A DNA stretch of 64,000 bases from Bacillus infantis NRRL B-14911 (GTDB lineage Bacteria; Bacillota; Bacilli; Bacillales; Cytobacillaceae). Shown here one piece after another: positions 16,635-22,643 of this stretch. Position numbers and translations under genes: made by a program. Location of the stretch: contig NC_022524.1 of assembly GCF_000473245.1 (NCBI RefSeq), positions 954,501 through 1,018,500 of the forward strand, written 5' to 3'. The notes beneath the pieces were generated by a model. That model did not search any database, was not told the DNA's origin, and was given only the letters and a program-made list of their open reading frames with translations. Numbering within the stretch: the stretch's first letter is position 1; every line of letters begins with the position of its first letter.

Positions 16635-16760
16635 GGCGAGTCGTGCAGAGATAGGTTATTCAGGCATCCTTTGGATTCAAATCGACGAGTCATGCATAGA
16701 TAAGCTCTATTCGGTACATGACTTGGCCTCACCGCGGCGACTCATGCATAGAATGTCTGC
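16635..16760. repeat. three degenerate direct repeats, about 50-bp spacing
   Basis: Three copies of GRCGASTCRTGCAKAGA at 16635, 16684 and 16736 (intervals 49 and 52 bp) fill the gap between the lipoprotein promoter and the terminator at 16827. Adjacent short inverted repeats (CTCGC / GCGAG at 16623-16640) suggest each unit can fold. Similar spacing to the 52-bp array at 19461 but a different sequence. Confidence 0.55.
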
Positions 16761-16826
16761 TTTTTAAATATAAGGACCGGTTTCAAGCCGGCCTGTTACG
16801 CATTAAATTGCACTTATCAATATACA

Positions 16827-16852
16827 GGGCCTGTCTAAAATAAGACAGGCCC
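16827..16852. terminator. hairpin, probable terminator of the SE1832-like gene
   Basis: GGGCCTGTCT-AAAATA-AGACAGGCCC; on the minus strand it follows the small gene at 16876-17052. A second GC-rich hairpin (ACCGG...CCGG) lies at 16775-16792. Confidence 0.6.
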
Positions 16853-16875
16853 GATTATCTTACCCAAAACTCATA

Positions 16876-17052
16876 TCACTCGTTTTCCAATTCTTTATAC
16901 AAACTTTTCAGCTCTGCCTCGATTGCCTGGATTTGTTTTTCGAGCGGAGACAGGTTTCCGTCGACAGATTCCATTTTCTCCAGATCGTTTTGGAGCCGTA
17001 CGTAATCAAGCTTAAGATCTTGTATCTTGTATTCTATTTCAGCTTTTTTCAT
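16876..17052 (-). CDS. 58-residue coiled-coil protein, SE1832 family
   Basis: Begins MKKAEIEYKIQDLKLDYVRL, continues with QNDLEKMESV and PLEKQIQAIEAELKSLYKEL, giving two heptad-rich helices separated by a short turn (DGNLSP). This is the pattern of the small uncharacterised SE1832 family of Firmicutes. Ribosome site GAGGGATC upstream on the minus strand. No function is known. It stands alone between hairpins. Confidence 0.6.
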   Translation of the reverse strand: MKKAEIEYKIQDLKLDYVRLQNDLEKMESVDGNLSPLEKQIQAIEAELKSLYKELENE

Positions 17053-17197
17053 CCTGATCCCTCATTTCTTCCATCTACTCTGAAATATAACGTTTACAGA
17101 AGGGATGGGCAACTGATATGCGTTTATGTATTTAAGCATAGATAGCGCTGTTTAAGCGTACCGCCAAATTTTTTCATATCTAATTGCAAAGCAAGCC

Positions 17198-17235
17198 ATA
17201 GGCGCCTGCCTTCAAAGGAGGACACCTATGGCTTT
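17198..17235. terminator. hairpin after the 54-residue gene
   Basis: GCCATAGG / CCTATGGC outer stem with an inner CCT/AGG pairing; the T-run is best on the plus strand, so its direction is uncertain. Confidence 0.45.
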
Positions 17236-17400
17236 TTATAGAGAGGCTTCTGTCAGCGCACTGGCTTCTTGTTCGGTCAATAGGATAAAAATGGTTTCTT
17301 TCCTGTTCATCGCCTCAAAAGTAAAATCGATTTCCAGCAGCAGGTAAAATTGCCGGTTGATCCTTACAACACAATGCTCCCCGATTGACGCAATGTTCAT
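17236..17400 (-). CDS. 54-residue protein, unknown
   Basis: Starts at MNIASIGEHCVVRINRQFY with ribosome site AAAGGATG eight bases upstream; the longer frame to 17481 lacks a site. The short protein alternates beta-like strands (CVVRINRQFYLLLEIDF, TIFILLTEQE). No family recognised. It is followed on the same strand side by a hairpin and preceded by the VOC gene, 90 bp away. Confidence 0.5.
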   Translation of the reverse strand: MNIASIGEHCVVRINRQFYLLLEIDFTFEAMNRKETIFILLTEQEASALTEASL

Positions 17401-17490
17401 GATTTCACATCCTTTACGGATACATATAATGCGCTTTGGGGGAGAAAGGTGTGGACAAAGCAGAAAAAGGGGCAATGCCACCTTTAATGC

Positions 17491-17892
17491 TTACTGTCCA
17501 GGATGAAGGACATTGCACGCGCTCAGATTGTTGCCGTCCGGGTCTTTGAAGCCAAACCCGCCCATCCCGTTTTCAGGATGTACATTAAGCGGACCCACTT
17601 CTACCTTTTTTTCCTGGAGCCAATCTCTGAACTCTTTAAGAGATTCTGTATAAAAATCAACAACGGTGTGGTCGACCCCTGTATATGTATTATGGAAAGA
17701 CAGATTTCCTTCACTGCCAGTCTCTACAAGAAAGATGGTCGGCACCCCTTTGGCTTCAAATGTCAGCATGGCAGCTTTTTCCCCATGAAAGTGAACCGAG
17801 ACACCGAATATTTCTCTGTAGAACGCTATGGACCTTTCAAGATCTGAGACAGGTATTTCAATCGTGGCAATATGAGATACAAATTTTTGCAT
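17491..17892 (-). CDS. VOC/glyoxalase-like protein
   Basis: 133 residues from the ATG preceded by AAGGAGGATAACC. Two betaalphabetabetabeta modules of the vicinal oxygen chelate fold: the first opens HIATIEIPVSDLERSIAFYREIFG with the metal-ligand-type His and a LTFEAKGVPTIFL strand; the second has GVDHTVVDF and ends GFGFKDPDGNNLSACN. The DPDGN motif and the F-K-DP segment are usual for glyoxalase/bleomycin-resistance proteins. Substrate cannot be told. The frame extends 18 codons further upstream but without a ribosome site. Confidence 0.78.
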   Translation of the reverse strand: MQKFVSHIATIEIPVSDLERSIAFYREIFGVSVHFHGEKAAMLTFEAKGVPTIFLVETGSEGNLSFHNTYTGVDHTVVDFYTESLKEFRDWLQEKKVEVGPLNVHPENGMGGFGFKDPDGNNLSACNVLHPGQ

Positions 17893-18017
17893 GGTTATCC
17901 TCCTTAAAAAATGGTCTGTATAATAATTTGCCATTGGATATGCCATTTCCTTCCTGCAGAAGAAAGTTTGACAGCCCAGAAGGTTTATATTATGATAAAG
18001 GCAACAGTTAAATAGTC

Positions 18018-18113
18018 TCCTAAAGGGGAGTAGCTTTTACAGCAAAGTCGTCATTTCGGAGTTTTCTCCCGGCTTTGTTGGCAACCATGACGTTGTTAGC
18101 AAGACCTTTACCT
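18018..18113 (+). promoter_or_regulatory. yybP-ykoY (Mn2+) riboswitch aptamer
   Basis: The leader holds the class signature: AAAGGGGAGTAGC at 18022-18034, a hairpin in the middle (CAAAG...CTTTG), and the closing AGCAAGACCTTT at 18098-18109 whose CCTTTA pairs with TAAAGG to form P1. This is the manganese-sensing riboswitch known upstream of ykoY (TerC family) and yybP (P-type ATPase-like) genes; here it precedes a TerC-family gene, as expected. Mn2+ binding stabilises P1 and turns expression on. Confidence 0.9.
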
Positions 18114-18138
18114 GATTCGGGTAAAGGTCTTTATTTGT
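18101..18138 (+). terminator. riboswitch expression-platform terminator T1
   Basis: AAGACCTTTACC-TGATTC-GGGTAAAGGTCTTTATTTG. Its 5' arm (CCTTTACC) is the same segment that closes P1 of the aptamer, so ligand binding and termination exclude one another. Confidence 0.85.
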
Positions 18139-18144
18139 TTATTG

Positions 18145-18177
18145 AGCCTTTGCCGGATGTGGCAAAGGCTTTTTTTC
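18145..18177 (+). terminator. second tandem terminator T2 in the Mn2+ leader
   Basis: AGCCTTTGCC-GGATGT-GGCAAAGGCT followed by seven T. Its 5' arm can also pair with the 3' arm of T1 (GGUAAAGGU with GCCUUUGCC, two U-G pairs), which may let the riboswitch relieve both terminators. Confidence 0.8.
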
Positions 18178-18206
18178 TGTTAAAAATTTTAAAAGGGGTG
18201 TCAGGC

Positions 18207-18332
18207 ATGAAAAAGAAGAAGTTCCAGTTTGAAGAATTGATCAGGAAGAACAAGGAAGAGCTTCTGAAGGACAAGAGAGAGATTGAAAAAATTGAAAAGC
18301 GGCTGGATGAGAGGTATGCAAAATCGCAATAA
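18207..18332 (+). CDS. FbpB family small basic protein
   Basis: 41 residues: MKKKKFQFEELIRKNKEELL followed by KDKREIEKIEKRLDERYAKSQ. The FEELI..NK.ELL.D...IEKIE.R.E.R pattern is that of FbpB-family proteins. In B. subtilis FbpB is a Fur-regulated helper of the small RNA FsrA in the iron-sparing response. Here it is the first gene behind the Mn2+ riboswitch, with ribosome site AAAAGGGG. Whether it assists an RNA in manganese homeostasis is inference. The frame extends upstream into the leader but only across terminator structures. Confidence 0.75.
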   Translation: MKKKKFQFEELIRKNKEELLKDKREIEKIEKRLDERYAKSQ

Positions 18333-18347
18333 GGAGTGTGAAGCAGC

Positions 18348-18623
18348 ATGAAATTTTTCCGGAGAATCAAGTTTCTGTTTAAATTTTGGAAGGTCATACC
18401 CTTTCTGAAAGATTTCTTTTTATCGAAGGAGGTTGAGGCCCACAAGAAGGCGCTCGGCATCCTGCTCGTTTTGACGTATGCCTTTTTCCCATTCGATCTT
18501 ATTCCCGATTATCTAGCCATCCTAGGAATCGTCGATGATTTGGCAGTGGCTGGATTTGTTGTAGAGCGGATGATCAAGATGGCGCCGGATTCACTGAAAT
18601 TAAAGCATGGAATAGAAAAATAA
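18348..18623 (+). CDS. YkvA family protein (DUF1232)
   Basis: 91 residues. Basic N terminus (KFFRRIKFLFKFWK), then two hydrophobic helices with the DUF1232 core ILLVLTYAFFPFDLIPDYLA and IVDDLAVAGFVV. The DLIPD motif defines the family, thought to be a membrane-associated helical hairpin. It lies 15 bp after the FbpB-like gene and 24 bp before the TerC gene, so it belongs to the Mn2+ operon. Function unknown. Confidence 0.8.
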   Translation: MKFFRRIKFLFKFWKVIPFLKDFFLSKEVEAHKKALGILLVLTYAFFPFDLIPDYLAILGIVDDLAVAGFVVERMIKMAPDSLKLKHGIEK

Positions 18624-18647
18624 TCAGATTAATAGGAGGTTCAAAAA

Positions 18648-19424
18648 ATGGATTTTGCATTATTAATGGAATATGGCTGGGTGCTGCTGCTCCTGGTAGC
18701 CATCGAAGGGCTCTTAGCCGCTGACAATGCGCTCGTACTGGCCATCATGGTCAAGCATCTGCCTGAAGAGGAGCGGAAAAAGGCATTATTCTACGGTCTG
18801 GCAGGAGCTTTTGTCTTCAGGTTCGGCTCATTATTTGTCATCTCATTCCTGGTCGACGTTTGGCAGGTCCAAGCGATTGGTGCGCTTTACCTGTTATTCA
18901 TCTGTATCAACCATATTGTCCGTAAGCTTGCCGCCAGAAAATTCGGAGCGAAGGAGGAGGAAGAGGGAGAAGAAAAGAAGAAATCAGGCTTTTGGGTAAC
19001 TGTTCTTAAGGTAGAGCTGGCTGATATCGCCTTTGCTGTCGATTCAATCCTTGCGGCTGTTGCCTTGGCGATCGCGCTCCCGGATTCAGGGCTTCCGAAT
19101 ATCGGTGGACTTGACGGAGGAAAATTCCTTGTCATCTTTGCCGGAGGTTTCATCGGTCTGATTATCATGCGCTTCGCAGCCAATCTGTTTGTCGGGCTGC
19201 TGCATTCAAGGCCTGGCCTCGAAGTTGCCGCATTCCTGATTGTCGGCTGGGTAGGCGTTAAGCTGTCTGTGTACACACTCTCACATCCGGCGCTTGGGGT
19301 ACTGGCAGAAGGATTTGCCAAATCTTCTGAATGGAAAATCACGTTCTATATCGTGCTTATTTTAATTGCAGTTGGCGGCTGGTTCTTTTCGAAGCCGAAG
19401 GAAGAGGCTGTATCTGAAGGTTAA
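18648..19424 (+). CDS. TerC family membrane protein (YkoY/MeeY-like), probable Mn2+ exporter
   Basis: 258 residues, seven or more spans. The TerC signature is present: LLVAIEGLLAADNALVLAIM near the N terminus (acidic residues E and D in a span, likely metal ligands) and VELADIAFAVDSILAAVALA in the middle. A charged loop (residues 103-117, EEEEGEEKKK) separates the halves. In Bacillus, YkoY and YceF have been linked to Mn2+ export and to metal loading of secreted enzymes. The upstream riboswitch strongly supports a manganese role. Ribosome site AATAGGAGGTTC. No terminator follows until after the hairpin array. Confidence 0.88.
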   Translation: MDFALLMEYGWVLLLLVAIEGLLAADNALVLAIMVKHLPEEERKKALFYGLAGAFVFRFGSLFVISFLVDVWQVQAIGALYLLFICINHIVRKLAARKFGAKEEEEGEEKKKSGFWVTVLKVELADIAFAVDSILAAVALAIALPDSGLPNIGGLDGGKFLVIFAGGFIGLIIMRFAANLFVGLLHSRPGLEVAAFLIVGWVGVKLSVYTLSHPALGVLAEGFAKSSEWKITFYIVLILIAVGGWFFSKPKEEAVSEG

Positions 19425-19460
19425 GTGGAGTTTGCTATGAGCCCTGGTTCCAGGGGCTGG

Positions 19461-19922
19461 AGGTTAGACCGCTATTTCTTGTGAAAAGGGAAATGGCGGT
19501 TCCAGCATGAGGAGGTAGAACCGCTATTTCTATGAAAAGCGAGAATAGTGGTTCCAGCATGAGGAGGTAGAACCGCTATTTATATGAAAATCGAAAATAG
19601 TGGTTCCAGTAGTGGAAGGTAGAACCACTATTTCTATGAAAATCGAGAATAGTGGTTCCAGCATGAGGAGGTAGAACCGCTATTTATATGAAAATCGAAA
19701 ATAGTGGTTCCAGCATGAGGAGGTAGAACCGCTATTTCTGTTAAATCGGAAAATAGTGGTTCCAGCGAGAGAAGGTAGAACCACTATTTCTGAGAAAACG
19801 GAAAGTAGAGGTTCCAGCATGAGAAGGTAGAACCACTATTTCTGTGAAAACTGGGAGTAGTGGTGCTAGCAGCTAGAACCGCTATTTCAACGAAAACCAA
19901 AAATAGTGGTTCCAGCAAAAGA
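19461..19922 (+). repeat. tandem array of nine 52-bp hairpin units
   Basis: Nine head-to-tail units begin at about 19461, 19513, 19565, 19618, 19670, 19722, 19774, 19826 and 19873 (last interval short). Each has arms GAACCRCTATTT and AAATAGTGGTTC around a variable 12-16-base loop rich in A, and a linker CCAGCATGAGGAGGTA. Arms are kept paired despite R variation because G-U and A-U both pair on the plus-strand RNA. Not CRISPR: the part between repeats is not unique and units themselves are palindromes. Directly follows terC and ends in a terminator, so it probably forms the 3' untranslated region of that operon. Confidence 0.85.
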
Positions 19923-19946
19923 GGAGGGCGCTGCCTTCCTCTTTTT
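19917..19946 (+). terminator. intrinsic terminator after the hairpin array
   Basis: AAAGAGGA-GGGCGCTGCC-TTCCTCTTTTT: a stem closed by AAGAGGA/TCCTCTT with a T-run, on the plus strand. Confidence 0.7.
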
Positions 19947-19997
19947 ATACGAGTTTGGCAGTTTGTAACATCTTCCCAAGAGGATAAGGGACTCGCA

Positions 19998-20006
19998 TGC
20001 TATAAT
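19998..20006 (+). promoter_or_regulatory. extended -10 promoter of the MFS gene
   Basis: TGC-TATAAT (20001-20006, perfect box with TG two bases before it), 36 bp before the start codon; no clear -35, as allowed for extended -10 promoters. Confidence 0.5.
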
Positions 20007-20042
20007 GAGTTGATTGACTATTCCCACAACAAGGGTGAATTT

Positions 20043-21272
20043 ATGAACCAATTCAATTGGAAGCTTGCTTCACTTCTCCTGACTGGCATCGGCATTTCCA
20101 AGCTGGGGGATTTTATTTATCTGATTGCTATCAATCTGCTTGTTTTCGAGATGACCGGTTCGGCTGCAGCGGTCGCTGGCTTGTGGATCATCGGGCCGCT
20201 TACAGCTGTGCTGATGAATTCCTGGAGCGGGGGAGTTGTTGACCGGAGCAATAAAAAGAAGCTGATGATCGTTACGGATATCATCCGGGCTGCCGGAGTC
20301 GCGGTTATCCCGCTGCTTGGCAGTGTGGAACTGATTTATGTATGCTTGTTTGTCATCAGTCTTGCAAAGGCATTTTTTGCTCCGGCATCCACTACATATA
20401 TAGCCATGCTGGTACCAGCAGCTAGCCGGAAGCGGTTCAACGGGATCAGCAGCCTTGTCTCATCCGGGGCCTTCATTGTCGGCCCTTCCATTGCCGGTGC
20501 GCTGTTTTTGATCGGAACCATTGACACGGCCATCTACTTGAACAGCCTCTCATTTCTTGTTTCGGCCCTCATCATCATGTTTCTTCCTGATGCAGATAAG
20601 GATGCACCTTTGCCTGAAAAGAGGAACGTGTTTGAGCACCTAAAGGAAGACTGGCGTGAAGTGATCAACTTCAGCAAGAAAGAATCCTTTGTTTTTGCCG
20701 TCTATGCCAGCTTTCTTGCGTTCGGCCTGTTTTCCCTTGCCCTGGATTCACAGGAGGTTGTGTTCATCCAGGATACAGTCGGGCTGTCCGAGGCTGACTA
20801 CAGCTTCCTGGTCAGCATCACAGGTATCGGCTTTGCGCTTGGAGCCCTGTTGATCACCGTTATTTCCAGGCTGCTGAGCATCAAGCAGCTCATGGCCATC
20901 GGGATGCTCATGGTCTCAGCAGGATATATGATCTATGCTTTATCCTATTCATTCGCGATGGTCACTGCAGGATTTTTGCTCCTTGGCTTTTTTAATGCCT
21001 TTATGAGCGCGGGCTTTCAGACGTTTTACCAGAATAATATCCCCATCTCCATCATGGGGAGGATGACGAGTGTATTGACCGTCTTCCAAAGCATTGCCCA
21101 AATCATTTTCCTGCTCGGCATCGGGATCATCGGTGATATCATCCCTCTGCGCTATTCAACGATCGTCCTTGCCGGAGCAAACCTGCTGCTTTCTTTTTAT
21201 GTCATCTGGCTGGCTTTGAAGCCTGGGATGAACCAGTATTTTTCGGAGGAAGAGAGGGCAGAGGCAATGTAA
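20043..21272 (+). CDS. MFS transporter, DHA3 (macrolide efflux-like) family
   Basis: 409 residues, 12 spans. Start ATG has AAGGGTGAA upstream; the longer frame runs back through the promoter and repeat array. Features: first span FGIGISKLGDFIYLIAINLL-type with the conserved GD-IY, motif A variant GGVVDRSNKKKLMIVTDIIRA, and the long helix AFFAPASTTYIAMLVPAASR seen in this group. Members export macrolides, siderophores or other amphiphiles; the substrate here is unknown. Single gene. Confidence 0.82.
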   Translation: MNQFNWKLASLLLTGIGISKLGDFIYLIAINLLVFEMTGSAAAVAGLWIIGPLTAVLMNSWSGGVVDRSNKKKLMIVTDIIRAAGVAVIPLLGSVELIYVCLFVISLAKAFFAPASTTYIAMLVPAASRKRFNGISSLVSSGAFIVGPSIAGALFLIGTIDTAIYLNSLSFLVSALIIMFLPDADKDAPLPEKRNVFEHLKEDWREVINFSKKESFVFAVYASFLAFGLFSLALDSQEVVFIQDTVGLSEADYSFLVSITGIGFALGALLITVISRLLSIKQLMAIGMLMVSAGYMIYALSYSFAMVTAGFLLLGFFNAFMSAGFQTFYQNNIPISIMGRMTSVLTVFQSIAQIIFLLGIGIIGDIIPLRYSTIVLAGANLLLSFYVIWLALKPGMNQYFSEEERAEAM

Positions 21273-21274
21273 AA

Positions 21275-21306
21275 GCAGACAGGGGGATTATCCTGTCTGT
21301 TTTTTC
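21275..21306. terminator. terminator between convergent MFS and MBL genes
   Basis: CAGACAGG-GGGATTAT-CCTGTCTG and TTTTTT. Confidence 0.8.
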
Positions 21307-21307
21307 A

Positions 21308-22069
21308 CTAAAACGAGTAAGATTCACCGTCATCAGGCACCAGCACATTAGAAGAGATTCCCTTGTCCTTAATAAACTTCTTGAGTTCGTCCCTGGACAA
21401 TGTCCAATGATTGACTGCTTCCATGTGGCTTGCAATGATTTTAGCCTTAGGGGCAGCCTTGCACACTTCATATACATCATCCTTGCCCATCACAAGAGAG
21501 CCGCCCTCAAGGAACTGATTATCTCCCGCATTTACTACAATGACTTCTGGAAGATGTGCATCAATTTCCTCCTGAACATCTGCATTCCAGACAGTATCTC
21601 CGGCTATATAGAGTGTTCTTTCGGAAGGATGTTTAAAGACTGCACCGCACACCAGACCAGCAAGCTTCAGAATTTCTCCCCTGCCATGCTCGCCTTTCGT
21701 TTTTATCAGATGGATGTCTTCGAATACTGTATCCTCTTTAAGGACTTCTACATTTCGAAAACCGTCACTTCTGACTGAACTGGCATCTTCCTCATTTTGC
21801 ACGAACATTTTAATATCCTTTGGAAGTGCGTTTTTGGCTGCATCATCATAATGATCCAGGTGAAGATGGGTTACAATGACTGCATCTGCCTGACCAACTA
21901 TTTCATCAATAGAAAATGGCAGTTTGGTTAAAGGGTTTTTCTGTTCCTGCCTGATAGAATTAGGGAAGGGGGGATAAGTACCTTTCTCTGCTAAAAATGG
22001 GTCGATTAAAAACTTTTTCCCAGCGTAATGGACAACCAAAGTTGCATTTCGGATTTGTTGTATAATCAT
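21308..22069 (-). CDS. metallo-beta-lactamase fold hydrolase (UlaG-like)
   Basis: 253 residues from the ATG preceded by AAAAGGAGCTG. Metal-binding motif THLHLDHYDD (HxHxDH), a preceding strand ADAVIV, later ligands in LYIAGDTVWN (Asp) and ASHMEAVNHW (His). N-terminal IRNATLVVHYAGKKFLIDPFLAEKG is the usual opening of the UlaG/YtkL-like group of metal-dependent hydrolases. The substrate is unknown; lactonase and phosphodiesterase activities exist in the family. Divergent from the Lrp-type regulator, which likely controls it. Confidence 0.8.
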   Translation of the reverse strand: MIIQQIRNATLVVHYAGKKFLIDPFLAEKGTYPPFPNSIRQEQKNPLTKLPFSIDEIVGQADAVIVTHLHLDHYDDAAKNALPKDIKMFVQNEEDASSVRSDGFRNVEVLKEDTVFEDIHLIKTKGEHGRGEILKLAGLVCGAVFKHPSERTLYIAGDTVWNADVQEEIDAHLPEVIVVNAGDNQFLEGGSLVMGKDDVYEVCKAAPKAKIIASHMEAVNHWTLSRDELKKFIKDKGISSNVLVPDDGESYSF

Positions 22070-22187
22070 ATTGCACAGCTCCTTTTCCATAATGTAAGTA
22101 TAGTTTATAATAAGACCCTTTTGGCTTTACATAGATTAAATCAAGTCTTTAAGCACTTTCACTTGATTAATGAAAGGATTTGTTGGG

Positions 22188-22598
22188 ATGTTAGATGGTA
22201 CGGATAAACATATTATAGAAGAGCTTTCAAAAAACAGCCGCATAAAGATGAAAGAGCTCGGTGAAAAAGTCCACCTGACCGGACAGGCGGCCTCAGCCAG
22301 AGTTGCAAAACTGGAGGATTCAGGGGTTATTGAAGGATATACCATTAAAGTAAATAAGGAAAAGATGGGTTACCCAGTTCATGCCATCCTTCATATTTAT
22401 ACGAAAACCGCCAATCATCAGCCGTATTTATCTTTCGTTAAGAAACAAGAACAGTACATCATCCATAACTATAAAGTGAGTGGGGAAAGCTGCTATCTGC
22501 TTGAATGCAGATTCCCATCCAATGAAAGATTGGATGAATTTTTGACGGGACTCAGCAATGCAGTGAGCTACAAATTATCTATCGTTATCAGCAAATAG
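22188..22598 (+). CDS. Lrp/AsnC family regulator
   Basis: 136 residues starting MLDGTDKHIIEELSKNSRIK; an upstream ATG at 22170 has no ribosome site, whereas AAAGGA precedes this one. N-terminal helix-turn-helix (MKELGEKVHLTGQAASARVAKLEDSGVI) is here given in two halves: MKELGEKVHLTGQ and AASARVAKLEDSGVI. It is followed by the RAM ligand-binding domain (GYPVHAILHIYTK to the end). Feast/famine regulators of this kind sense amino acids. The divergent MBL gene is the obvious target. Confidence 0.82.
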   Translation: MLDGTDKHIIEELSKNSRIKMKELGEKVHLTGQAASARVAKLEDSGVIEGYTIKVNKEKMGYPVHAILHIYTKTANHQPYLSFVKKQEQYIIHNYKVSGESCYLLECRFPSNERLDEFLTGLSNAVSYKLSIVISK

Positions 22599-22611
22599 AA
22601 GAACAAAAAGA

Positions 22612-22635
22612 GAAAAGCCCCGCCAAAAGCGGGGC
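22612..22635. terminator. bidirectional terminator
   Basis: GCCCCGC-CAAAA-GCGGGGC (22617-22635) with A/T-rich flanks on both sides, between lrp and the RND gene. Confidence 0.8.
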
Positions 22636-22643
22636 CTCTCTCA

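Noticed and set aside
19461-19922. Possible CRISPR array
   Set aside because: The interval between repeats is itself conserved and each unit is a palindrome; there are no unique 30-40-bp spacers and no cas genes.
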